Assembly: GCA_900767025.1 (NCBI GenBank) | Contig: CAAFXS010000052.1 | Coordinates: forward strand, 1-14,832 | Direction: 5' to 3' | DNA: 14,832 nucleotides | From: Clostridia bacterium | GTDB lineage: Bacteria > Bacillota > Clostridia > Oscillospirales > Acutalibacteraceae | Shown: piece by piece, positions 1 to 6,228 of the stretch | Numbering within the stretch: the stretch's first letter is position 1 | How the letters are laid out: the number at the start of each line of letters is the position of its first letter | Notes under the pieces: model-generated | The model's database searches: none | Seen by the model: only the letters and a program-made list of their open reading frames with translations | What the model was told of the DNA's origin: nothing | Made by a program: the position numbers and the translations under genes

Positions 1-21
1 TCCAAGACGCTTTTAGGCACT

Positions 22-79
22 TTTCGTTTTTTGCGATAAAGCGGTACCATCGTACAGCAATTATCGCAAGAAAACGAAA
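22..79. repeat. Imperfect inverted repeat, long hairpin
   Basis: The arms at 22-39 and 61-79 are complementary over 18 pairs with one bulged base. The 21-base loop contains a small self-complementary GTAC-CATC-GTAC. No T-run follows on either strand, so this is not an ordinary intrinsic terminator. It lies downstream of scfB on the minus strand, where it could act as a 3' stabilising structure, or it may belong to whatever lies left of the window. Its function is unknown. Confidence 0.55.
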
Positions 80-104
80 TTCAGTTCCATTTCTCGAAGT
101 CTGC

Positions 105-150
105 CAGCGTGTAGAAATTGTCGATTTGACCTTTTCTACACGCTGTTTTC
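105..150 (+). terminator. Intrinsic terminator of a gene left of the window
   Basis: There is a perfect 13-bp stem (105-117 with 133-145) around a 15-base loop. It is followed directly by TTTTC on the plus strand. The T-run points to termination of a plus-strand transcript entering from outside the window. The minus-strand side has no T-run, so it should only weakly stop scfB transcription, although the stem itself may protect the scfB 3' end. Confidence 0.6.
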
Positions 151-153
151 TAT

Positions 154-1545
154 TTAATATTCTACCTTCAAATTTTCCTCTGCCTCGGCAACTTTGAGCA
201 TTATTGCACATTCAATCCTTTTTCTGTGCAGCTCACAGCCGAACTCGTAAACACCGTTAACACTGCCTGTGGTGTGATATGCATTTGCCGCACAACCGCC
301 GGAGCAGTAAAGCTTTGCAAAGCAGTCCTTACATTCCTTGTGTGAATATACATTGCACTGTTCAAACTGCTTGATAACATCAATGTTCACAACGCCCTTC
401 CAAATATCACCCAGCAGGAATTTTTCATCACCAACAAACTGATGACAGGGATAAAGCTCACCCTTTGGCGTAACCGCAAGATATTCTGTACCGACACCGC
501 AGCCCGATACTCGTTTAACAATACAGGGACCTGCATCAAGGTCAATCATATAGTGATAGAATGTAAAGCCGTTGCCATTTCTGTATCGCCTGAGCATTTC
601 ATCTGCAAGGATTTGGTACTGCTCCTTGAGAACAGGTAAATCCTCGTTTTTAAGTGCGTAGCTTTCCTTGGGGTCGCTGACAACAGGCTCAATGGACAAT
701 TCCTTAAAGCCTAAATCAGCCATATGTATAATGTCTTTTGCAAAATCAAGATTGTTGTGAGTGTAGGTACCCCTCATATAATAATCCTTTTGACCTCTTG
801 AATTTGCAAGCCTTTTGAATTTGTCAATTATCAAATCATAGGAGCCGCTGCCGTTAGGTGATACCCTCATAGCATCGTTGGTCTGTTTCCTGCCGTCAAG
901 GGACAAAACAACATTGCTCATTTCCTTGTTGCAGAAATCAATAACATCGTCGTTAATTAACAGACCGTTGGTTGTTAGAGTAAATCTGAAATTCTTATCA
1001 AATTTCTTTTCAAGCTCTCTGCCGTATGCAACAAGCTTTTTGCATACCTCCCAGTTAAGCAGTGGTTCACCGCCGAAAAAGTCAACCTCTAAATTACGCC
1101 TTGTTACGCTTTGCTCAACCAAAAAGTCCAGAGCTCTTTTACCTGTTTCAAGGCTCATAATCTCACGGCAGCCGTCATATTCACCCTTGCCGGCAAAGCA
1201 GTATTTGCAGGCAAGATTACAGTCGTGGGCAACATGCAGGCATATGGCTTTAACAACGCCCTGCCTTTTTTTGAAATCGGCGGCAACCTCCTCAAAGGTG
1301 TCTTTGGCAAAAAGCCTGCCGTCCTTAATAAGCTCCTCAATATCATTAAAGCAAAGCTCAATATCCTCCTTGGTAACATCCTCTCTGTCGCCGTATTTGT
1401 CAAGGATGTAATCGGTTATTTCCTCTTTGCTTTTGCTTTCATACATTGTGATAATATCATAGGCAACCTCATCAACAGAGTGAACGCAACCGCTGTTTTG
1501 GTCAAGAATGATATTATATCCGTTCATTTTATAAGCGTGTATCAT
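154..1545 (-). CDS. scfB: SCIFF peptide maturase, radical SAM/SPASM protein
   Basis: This 463-residue protein is the radical-SAM enzyme that installs a thioether crosslink on the SCIFF ribosomal peptide. Residues 1-90 form an N-terminal peptide-recognition (PqqD/RRE-like) region. The radical-SAM core carries the CxxxCxxC cluster motif at C109, C113 and C116, and the SAM-binding GGEP at 158-161. The C-terminal SPASM domain carries the auxiliary-cluster cysteines (C349, C367, C405, C408, C414, C418, C437), with the typical CxxCxxxxxCxxxC pattern at 405-418. Length and domain order match the family. The ATG at 1545-1543 is preceded by GGAG at 1556-1553 with seven bases of spacing. Its substrate gene lies immediately upstream on the same strand. 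The intervening terminator suggests the maturase is made at a fraction of the peptide level. The assignment is firm; the modified product is not known from sequence, because the substrate is atypical. Confidence 0.95.
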   Translation of the reverse strand: MIHAYKMNGYNIILDQNSGCVHSVDEVAYDIITMYESKSKEEITDYILDKYGDREDVTKEDIELCFNDIEELIKDGRLFAKDTFEEVAADFKKRQGVVKAICLHVAHDCNLACKYCFAGKGEYDGCREIMSLETGKRALDFLVEQSVTRRNLEVDFFGGEPLLNWEVCKKLVAYGRELEKKFDKNFRFTLTTNGLLINDDVIDFCNKEMSNVVLSLDGRKQTNDAMRVSPNGSGSYDLIIDKFKRLANSRGQKDYYMRGTYTHNNLDFAKDIIHMADLGFKELSIEPVVSDPKESYALKNEDLPVLKEQYQILADEMLRRYRNGNGFTFYHYMIDLDAGPCIVKRVSGCGVGTEYLAVTPKGELYPCHQFVGDEKFLLGDIWKGVVNIDVIKQFEQCNVYSHKECKDCFAKLYCSGGCAANAYHTTGSVNGVYEFGCELHRKRIECAIMLKVAEAEENLKVEY

Positions 1546-1556
1546 AAGTTTTCTCC

Positions 1557-1582
1557 AAAGAAAAAGGTGGGCGAGCCCACCT
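1557..1582 (-). terminator. Intergenic terminator/attenuator between scfA and scfB
   Basis: Read on the minus strand, a GC-rich stem (1576-1581 with 1566-1571, extendable to 8 bp) closes on a CGAG-type tetraloop and runs into TTTTTCTTT. It sits 16 bases after the scfA stop codon. The T-run ends directly against the GGAG of scfB. No separate scfB promoter is evident, so scfB expression probably depends on read-through. That would give abundant peptide and little enzyme. Confidence 0.8.
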
Positions 1583-1597
1583 AAATCAAAAAATATT

Positions 1598-1744
1598 TTA
1601 CTTCTTAAGCTGCTCGCATTTCTGGTTAGCTACTGAACAAGAAGTTTTGCTGGCTGACTGGCAAGAGGTCTGGCACTCACCACAGCCGCCCTTTTTAGCT
1701 GATTCGCAAAGATTGCGTGAGCTTAAAGTGTTAATTCTCTTCAA
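1598..1744 (-). CDS. scfA: SCIFF ribosomal peptide precursor (six cysteines), atypical core
   Basis: This 48-codon gene lies just upstream of its maturase. It encodes a peptide starting M-K-R-I-N-T, and its core CGECQTSC (residues 21-28), KTSC (33-36) and C43 match the SCIFF family. The start is TTG at 1744-1742: an AGAGGTG site at 1757-1751 is correctly spaced, and the resulting M-K-x-I-x-T start is the family form (an in-frame GTG at 1753 falls inside the ribosome site). There are six cysteines: 13, 21, 24, 28, 36, 43. Most SCIFF peptides, as I recall them, have Cys at 32 and Thr at 37; here both are Ser, while Cys13 is extra. The product is presumably a ranthipeptide/sactipeptide-like modified peptide. 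Its physiological role is not established for the family beyond proposals of signalling. Confidence 0.92.
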   Translation of the reverse strand: MKRINTLSSRNLCESAKKGGCGECQTSCQSASKTSCSVANQKCEQLKK

Positions 1745-1778
1745 AGGTAACACCTCTTTCTATTGTATTTCAAAGGAT

Positions 1779-1807
1779 ATTTTACATTATTAACACCTTT
1801 TTGTCAA
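1779..1807 (-). promoter_or_regulatory. scfA promoter
   Basis: TTGACA at 1807-1802, a 17-base spacer and TAAAAT at 1784-1779 form a near-consensus sigma-A promoter about 20 bases ahead of the scfA ribosome site. The -35 box and most of the spacer lie inside the last codons of the upstream decarboxylase-like gene. The peptide can therefore be transcribed independently of that gene. Confidence 0.75.
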
Positions 1808-3097
1808 TATCCGTTGAGGCAGTAAATTACTGTCGCTTAAAATATTTATCTCTGCCTTTAGCAGTTGGCTGATATAATCAACTGTTTCCTGGGTGATTAT
1901 TTCACCGGGAGCAATTATGGGACTGCCCGGCGGATAAGCATAAATGTATTCGCCGCAGATTTTACCGATACTGTTTTTTAATTCTGTTTCGTCTGTATCA
2001 CCGATTTCCCATATCTCATATTTTTTCTCGGGAATATTCGCTACAGGCAGGGGAGTGTAATCGAATTTTTTAGGTGGTATTTCACTTAAAGCACTGTAAA
2101 GCAAATCAAAGCCCTTTTGCGTGTCGCAAACGGTGGAGATTAGAATTACATATCCGTAGCCTGCACCCTCAACCTCAATACCCTTTGACCGCAGGTAATC
2201 CGCAAGCTCCGCACCGCTGTAACCCTCTGCACTGACAATAATTCTGCTGATGTCATCATTTTTGAATATATTAATTCCCTTTAATTTTTCAGCTTTTTTG
2301 TAAAAATCCTTCAGCATATTTTCAAAGCCACAAAAAGCCGATTTTGAATTTTTGAGAAAATCAACACATTTGTCCACTGAAGAAAGCAGAATATAGCTTG
2401 GTGAGCTGGTTTCAAAAATGTCCATATATTTTTTTACAGGGTCACAGTATTTTTCATTATATATATGAACTGCCGCTGTTTGAGTTAAGCAGGGGAGAGT
2501 CTTGTGAAATGAATTTATCACAATATCACCCTCTGCCCGTTTCGGCAAAAATTCACCGAAACCGAAATGACTGCCGTGAGCAGCATCAACTATCAGCGGA
2601 ATGTCTGCTTTTATCTCACTTACAATACCCTCGTAAGTTGGCGAGGTAATTACAATTGCCTTTGCATCGAGATTATTATTTAGTGTCTTATCAACACTTT
2701 TCTGTGTGACACAGGTATAAATGCCCAGCTTGCTGTCAAATTCAGGCTCAATATAAACAATTTTTAATTCATTAATGTAACAGGCATTGTATACTGATTT
2801 ATGGCAGTTTCTCGCTAAAATAATTTTGTCACCTCTTTTGCATACTGCCGATACAGCCGCTAAAACGCAACAGCTTGACCCGTTAACGGAAATAATACTT
2901 TTTTTGCTTTTGTAGAGCTTTGCAATATCATCTTCAAGGTCTTTGATAATTCCTGAGGGGTTATGAAGATTGTCGAAGCCGTCAATTTCGGTAATATCAA
3001 TTTCTGCACCGGTGATATTAAATGTTTCATTTCTTTTGTGACCGGGCATATGAAAAGGGTAGGAGGATAGTTTATTTAGGTTTTTACTTAATTTCAA
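1790..3097 (-). CDS. PLP-dependent Orn/Lys/Arg decarboxylase-family protein
   Basis: This 435-residue, fold-type-I PLP enzyme belongs to the Orn/Lys/Arg decarboxylase major-domain family. The HMPGHK signature sits at 16-21 and the D-G-x-D-N-L-H segment near 40. The cofactor-binding Asp is in DAAHG (D171) and the Schiff-base lysine in SFHKT (K199). A PPGSPI segment near 391 is typical of the C-terminal domain. It lacks the N-terminal wing domain of the large enterobacterial decarboxylases, so it is of the short Bacillus SpeA/YaaO type. The substrate (arginine, lysine or another basic amino acid) cannot be told from sequence. It starts with TTG at 3097-3095, supported by AAAGGAGAG at 3114-3106. 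The gene overlaps the end of the upstream membrane-protein gene by 14 bases, implying translational coupling. Confidence 0.85.
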   Translation of the reverse strand: MKLSKNLNKLSSYPFHMPGHKRNETFNITGAEIDITEIDGFDNLHNPSGIIKDLEDDIAKLYKSKKSIISVNGSSCCVLAAVSAVCKRGDKIILARNCHKSVYNACYINELKIVYIEPEFDSKLGIYTCVTQKSVDKTLNNNLDAKAIVITSPTYEGIVSEIKADIPLIVDAAHGSHFGFGEFLPKRAEGDIVINSFHKTLPCLTQTAAVHIYNEKYCDPVKKYMDIFETSSPSYILLSSVDKCVDFLKNSKSAFCGFENMLKDFYKKAEKLKGINIFKNDDISRIIVSAEGYSGAELADYLRSKGIEVEGAGYGYVILISTVCDTQKGFDLLYSALSEIPPKKFDYTPLPVANIPEKKYEIWEIGDTDETELKNSIGKICGEYIYAYPPGSPIIAPGEIITQETVDYISQLLKAEINILSDSNLLPQRILTKRC

Positions 3098-3623
3098 CAG
3101 CCGTTCTCTCCTTTCCTAAATTGTGCACAGTCAGCATTATCAGCCCTGCAATGATAGGTGCAAGTTCAATTAATGCCGTTTCTTTAAATATAATCAACAG
3201 TATCGTGTCGCTTATTAAAATTACAGCGGTAACGGCAGTAAATATGTAATTCCTTTTCAGCAGGAACAGTAAAAACACCGTCACACCTGTAAAAATCGAA
3301 AATCCAAGTGACCCAATGCAGTGAAGTAAATATTCCGTGTGCTTTGAGTAATCAAAATCACAGCTAACCGTTAAAACCATACCTACAAATGCAATTGCCA
3401 AAAGTATAATATAAAATTTGTATTTCGTTTTCATAAACCCAAGTGCTATGTTAAAAAACAGTGCACCGCAGGTCAGTGCACCCCATATGACGAACATAGC
3501 AGGGTGACTCAAACCTATTTTTGACAACGCACCGTCGTTGCCTGAAAATCCGCCTAAGCTACCGTATATCAGCGAATAAACAATCGCCGTAAGGCTTAAA
3601 ATAATACACAAAAATTTTTTCAT
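3084..3623 (-). CDS. Hypothetical six-helix membrane protein
   Basis: I do not recognise this 179-residue protein. About six hydrophobic segments can be seen (roughly 2-24, 41-63, 70-88, 98-119, 125-143, 146-166), with few charged residues between them and a short basic C-terminus. It is therefore an integral membrane protein, most likely with both ends in the cytoplasm. It overlaps the start of the PLP enzyme gene and shares its transcript, so the pair may act together, for example on an amino acid or amine, but that is only inferred from position. The ATG at 3623 has no Shine-Dalgarno sequence. A TATAAT lies only six bases upstream, which suggests a leaderless message. Confidence 0.7.
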   Translation of the reverse strand: MKKFLCIILSLTAIVYSLIYGSLGGFSGNDGALSKIGLSHPAMFVIWGALTCGALFFNIALGFMKTKYKFYIILLAIAFVGMVLTVSCDFDYSKHTEYLLHCIGSLGFSIFTGVTVFLLFLLKRNYIFTAVTAVILISDTILLIIFKETALIELAPIIAGLIMLTVHNLGKERTAVEIK

Positions 3624-3629
3624 AGGAAT

Positions 3630-3657
3630 ATTATAGCATATTTGATTGACATTTCAA
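3630..3657 (-). promoter_or_regulatory. Promoter of the membrane protein/PLP enzyme operon
   Basis: TTGAAA at 3657-3652, a 16-base spacer and TATAAT at 3635-3630 are seen on the minus strand. The expected start of transcription falls at or next to the A of the ATG at 3623. The -35 box directly abuts the -35 box of the divergent tRNA promoter. Confidence 0.6.
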
Positions 3658-3674
3658 TAAAGTTTTGCTATAAT
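3646..3674 (+). promoter_or_regulatory. tRNA-Leu promoter
   Basis: A full-consensus promoter is visible: TTGACA at 3646-3651, exactly 17 bases, TATAAT at 3669-3674. It lies 26 bases ahead of the tRNA. Such strength is usual for stable RNA genes. Confidence 0.85.
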
Positions 3675-3700
3675 ATCACCGTTTTAGAAAAACAGAATAT

Positions 3701-3787
3701 GCGGAGGTGGCGGAATTGGCAGACGCGCTAGATTCAGGTTCTAGTGAATGCAAGTTCATGTGGGTTCAAGTCCCATCCCCCGCACCA
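3701..3787 (+). tRNA. tRNA-Leu (anticodon CAG)
   Basis: This is an 87-base class II tRNA. It has a seven-base acceptor stem (3701-3707 with 3777-3783, one A-C mismatch) and a D arm with GG. The anticodon stem CTAGA/TCTAG closes a loop with CAG at 3735-3737. A long variable arm (stem TGAA/TTCA) identifies a leucine tRNA. The T arm has the TTCAAGT loop, and the CCA end is encoded at 3785-3787. It reads CUG codons. Confidence 0.96.
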
Positions 3788-3788
3788 A

Positions 3789-3825
3789 AAAGACAAACAA
3801 GTTTAGTACTCGTTTGTCTTTTTAT
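3789..3825 (+). terminator. Terminator of tRNA-Leu
   Basis: A perfect 10-bp stem (3789-3798 with 3812-3821) runs into TTTTTA, directly after the CCA end. Its arms and loop closely resemble the hairpin at 5231-5270. Confidence 0.85.
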
Positions 3826-3841
3826 TTCTATGATAATTTTC

Positions 3842-3869
3842 TTGTATGTTCAGGAAAAATGATTATACT
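3842..3869 (+). promoter_or_regulatory. Possible promoter of the K+ channel gene
   Basis: A weak TTGTAT at 3842-3847 and a good TATACT at 3864-3869 are separated by 16 bases. The start of transcription would fall near 3876, just before the in-frame ATG at 3881. The internal ribosome site and GTG start therefore make a better fit. Confidence 0.4.
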
Positions 3870-3904
3870 AAAATTATATTATGAAATTTAATAGGAGAAT
3901 TATA

Positions 3905-4624
3905 GTGTTGAATAAAATATATGAAATTATTGAACCATTTGATAACGAAAGTTCAAAGCTGAGTTCAGTTTATGATATTGTTATGCTGATTTGTATTATT
4001 GCAAGTATGATTCCACTTGCGATAAAATCAGATAGTTTAATTTTAAATATTATTGATAAAATCACAGTTTCTGTATTTATTATTGATTACATATTAAGAT
4101 TGATTACAGCAAAGCAAAAACTTAATAAAGGTGTAAAATCATATTTTCTTTATCCGATTCAACCTATGGCGATAATTGATTTATTGTCAATATTACCATC
4201 GCTTATTCCGATAAATGCAGGATTTAAAGTTTTAAGATTGTTTAGAATTGTAAGAACATTTAAGGTCTTTCGCAGTTTCAAAATATTTAGATATTCAAAG
4301 AATGTTTCAAGACTTGTCAAGGTTTTGAAAAAACAATCAAAATCATTATTGGCAGTGCTTTCAATGGCTATATTCTATGTACTATTTACAGCATTGGTTA
4401 TGTTCAATATTGAGCCAAATACATTTGAAAATTTTTTTGATGCTATTTATTGGGCAACAATATCATTGACAAGTGTTGGCTATGGCGATATAACGCCTGT
4501 ATCAGATGTCGGTAGATTATTTACAATGCTTTCTGCATTTGTGGGTGTTGCAATTATTGCTCTTCCGTCAGGTATTATAACAGCGGGATATCTAGAGATT
4601 TTAAACAATGAAAAAGATGATTAA
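3905..4624 (+). CDS. Voltage-gated-type potassium channel (6 TM, one pore)
   Basis: This integral membrane cation channel of the Ion_trans family should conduct K+. The filter T-S-V-G-Y-G-D lies at residues 189-195 counted from the GTG start. S1-S3 lie near 22-41, 49-69 and 80-102. S4 (about 105-129) carries seven basic residues at every third position (R111, R114, R117, K120, R123, K126, R129), a full voltage-sensor pattern. S5 (145-168), pore helix and S6 (201-231) follow, with only a short C-terminal tail and no RCK domain. The frame is open from an ATG at 3881, but AGGAG at 3893-3897 is spaced seven bases from GTG at 3905, which I prefer (239 residues). The gene is clearly more AT-rich than its neighbours and sits between a tRNA and a recombinase remnant, so it may be acquired. 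Confidence 0.88.
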   Translation: MLNKIYEIIEPFDNESSKLSSVYDIVMLICIIASMIPLAIKSDSLILNIIDKITVSVFIIDYILRLITAKQKLNKGVKSYFLYPIQPMAIIDLLSILPSLIPINAGFKVLRLFRIVRTFKVFRSFKIFRYSKNVSRLVKVLKKQSKSLLAVLSMAIFYVLFTALVMFNIEPNTFENFFDAIYWATISLTSVGYGDITPVSDVGRLFTMLSAFVGVAIIALPSGIITAGYLEILNNEKDD

Positions 4625-4652
4625 ATATCATCGTAATTAAAAAAAATAGATA

Positions 4653-4686
4653 GAACCAGCAAGTTTTTTTACTTGCTAGTTCGTTT
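4653..4686 (+). terminator. Probable terminator of the K+ channel gene
   Basis: A hairpin of 11 paired positions out of 12 (4653-4664 with 4671-4682) has a six-T loop. The following tail, GTTTAT, is weak. It lies 28 bases after the channel stop codon. Confidence 0.5.
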
Positions 4687-4701
4687 ATGTGAGTTTTAGA
4701 A

Positions 4702-4953
4702 TCAAGATACTAAATTGAGTGTTTCGAATTCATTGTAATTAAAGCTGTGCTCCTTGAATTTACCATTAAGCGTAATGCTAATATCAAGATTGCCGTCTTT
4801 TTCAGATATTTCAATCTTATCAATCAGCATTCTTAAATCAGAATCGGACATAGTGCCCTTGTCTATGATTTTGTTGAATATTTCAATACTGCTTGATATT
4901 TCTGCTTTTCTCTTTTTGATAGTGTTATCCATATCTTCGAGATCGGTAATTCG
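4702..4953 (-). pseudogene. C-terminal remnant of a large serine recombinase
   Basis: The minus-strand frame ending at the TGA at 4704-4702 encodes a helical stretch rich in Lys/Glu. It is followed by a segment D-L-R-M-L-I-D-K-I-E-I and then D-I-S-I-T-L-N-G-K-F. This pattern is characteristic of the extreme C-terminus of large serine recombinases (transposon/phage integrase type). The frame stays open to 4992, but its first dozen residues do not look related, and no catalytic serine domain or zinc ribbon is present. I read it as a broken leftover of an integrated element. A small independent protein is possible but there is no convincing ribosome site. Confidence 0.6.
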
Positions 4954-4955
4954 TT

Positions 4956-5162
4956 TTGGTTTGGACTGATGCAAGAATTGATGGGTACTCAAAAATTGAC
5001 CAATATTTTGATGAAAACAAAGTAACCGAATTTAAGGATAGAGAGGGTAATATATATCTTTGGCTTGTTCCTGATTATATAGAAACAATAACTGACGAAA
5101 ACGGCGAGTATAAGGAATATGACGATTTAACAGAGCATTATGTTTATGCGTTAAAGAAATGA
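4956..5162 (+). pseudogene. Truncated fragment of an unknown protein
   Basis: The 68-codon open frame opens only with a TTG that has no Shine-Dalgarno site, at the junction with the recombinase remnant. The acidic, tyrosine-rich sequence (D-E-N-K-V-T-E-F, then L-W-L-V-P-D-Y and D-E-N-G-E-Y-K-E-Y) reads like the natural end of a longer soluble protein and stops at TGA 5160-5162. The 5' part appears lost. I do not recognise the family. Together with the neighbouring remnant it marks 4690-5230 as decayed DNA. Confidence 0.4.
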
Positions 5163-5230
5163 AAAAATGGATAGGCAAAGAGGATGCATAATCATCTCAA
5201 AGTTTATTTTAATTTAACCAACAACCAATG
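5163..5230. other. Short stretch without recognisable feature
   Basis: AT-rich sequence between the truncated fragment and the next terminator. I see no gene or structured RNA in it. Confidence 0.5.
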
Positions 5231-5270
5231 AAAAGGCAAATGAGTTTAATGTACTTGTTTGTCTTTTTTC
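5231..5270 (+). terminator. Terminator similar to that of tRNA-Leu
   Basis: A 15-bp stem with three G-U pairs (5231-5245 with 5253-5267) leads into a T-run at 5264-5269. Its core, AGTTTA followed by AC(T/C)TGTTTGTCTTTTT-type sequence, nearly repeats the tRNA terminator at 3789-3825. The two bound the AT-rich stretch on both sides. Confidence 0.7.
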
Positions 5271-5273
5271 TTA

Positions 5274-5302
5274 TTGAAATGCTTTATTTTATGTGATATG
5301 GT
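5274..5302 (+). promoter_or_regulatory. Promoter of the phosphodiesterase/transporter operon
   Basis: TTGAAA at 5274-5279, 17 bases, then TATGGT at 5297-5302, preceded by TG at 5294-5295 (extended -10). The start of transcription would be near 5309, about 29 bases before the ATG. Confidence 0.55.
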
Positions 5303-5337
5303 ATCAGTATGGATTATGAATTTTGTTGAGGTGCAGT

Positions 5338-6228
5338 ATGTTTAGCAGTAAAAAATATATTAATTCAATTAATGCCAAGGGAATATTTGATAATACCTAT
5401 GAAACAAGAATACCCCAAACCGTTGTTTCAAAAGCGATACTCACCCACTTTGAAAAATCGGATAAAAAGCCAAAATGCCTTTTCATCGGATGGGACGGCT
5501 GCAGAGCCGACGCTATGAAATATCTGATAAAAAGTGACGACGAAAAGGTAAGCGGTGCAAATGATACGGCTCTTTACAGTGCAATATCCGAGCTGAAAAA
5601 CAGCGGCGGACTGTATGTTACTTATGTTGGCGGTGAGGATAATGACCCGCAGGAAACCAGCACCGCACAGGGCTGGGCGTCTGCCCTTTGCGGAAAGTGG
5701 ATGAAAAAGCCTTGGAAAGAGGGGATTGACTGGTCTCTTGACGAGGATTATCCAACTGTAATGAAAGCTTTATCCCTTAAAGGTTATACAACCTCCTTCA
5801 GTGCAATCTGGCCTGTTCATTTTGATAATACATATAAAAGTGAAATAGATTTTGCTCAGCAAAGAAACCTAAATCAGTATTATTTCAAATTTGAAACCGA
5901 CTTGGAGCTTCTCGATAACCTTAAAGAGAGAATAGGTAACGGCGACGATTTCATTTTCGGAATATTTGAAAATCCCGATATGAACGGACACGGCACAGGC
6001 TTTGCCGACGGTAATTACAGATATGTTTCGGGTGTTTGCAACCTTGACAGAATATCATATAAACTGCTTGAGGAAATTAAAGGCAGAAAAACCTTTGATG
6101 AGGAGGACTGGCTTGTTGTCATTTGCTCCGACCACGGCGGTCACTCCACAAGGCACGGCTCACAGAATATTCAGGACAAAACAACATTTCTTGCCCTGTC
6201 AAAGCCTGTTGAGGATTTAATAAAATGA
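5338..6228 (+). CDS. Alkaline-phosphatase-superfamily phosphodiesterase-like protein
   Basis: This 296-residue, soluble, presumably two-metal hydrolase is of the type I phosphodiesterase/nucleotide-pyrophosphatase branch of the alkaline phosphatase superfamily. Counted from the ATG, the metal-ligand Asp is in GWDG (D53) and the likely Thr/Ser nucleophile in E-T-S-T-A-Q-G-W (107-109). A D-x-x-x-H pair lies in PDMNGH (D214, H218), the S-D-H-G-G motif holds D265-H266, and a last His precedes H-G (H273). These are all the expected ligands, in order, so the enzyme looks active. No signal peptide or membrane segment is visible, so it works in the cytoplasm. The frame is open to a TTG at 5323, but GAGGTG at 5328-5333 supports ATG 5338. 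Its stop overlaps the transporter start (ATGA), suggesting it hydrolyses a phosphoester imported by that transporter. The substrate is unknown. Confidence 0.75.
   Translation: MFSSKKYINSINAKGIFDNTYETRIPQTVVSKAILTHFEKSDKKPKCLFIGWDGCRADAMKYLIKSDDEKVSGANDTALYSAISELKNSGGLYVTYVGGEDNDPQETSTAQGWASALCGKWMKKPWKEGIDWSLDEDYPTVMKALSLKGYTTSFSAIWPVHFDNTYKSEIDFAQQRNLNQYYFKFETDLELLDNLKERIGNGDDFIFGIFENPDMNGHGTGFADGNYRYVSGVCNLDRISYKLLEEIKGRKTFDEEDWLVVICSDHGGHSTRHGSQNIQDKTTFLALSKPVEDLIK

Noticed and set aside
105..150. Hairpin as the terminator of scfB
   Set aside because: The T-run follows the stem only on the plus strand; minus-strand RNA has no T-run after it.
878..1584. Two long plus-strand open frames opposite scfB
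   Set aside because: scfB has all family motifs in its frame. The opposite frames give Ser/Leu-rich or hydrophobic nonsense-like translations without ribosome sites.
3789..5270. Similar terminators as classical attL/attR sites of a tRNA-integrated element
   Set aside because: The shared sequence does not include the 3' end of the tRNA, and the copies are not identical. I keep only the weaker idea of an acquired stretch.
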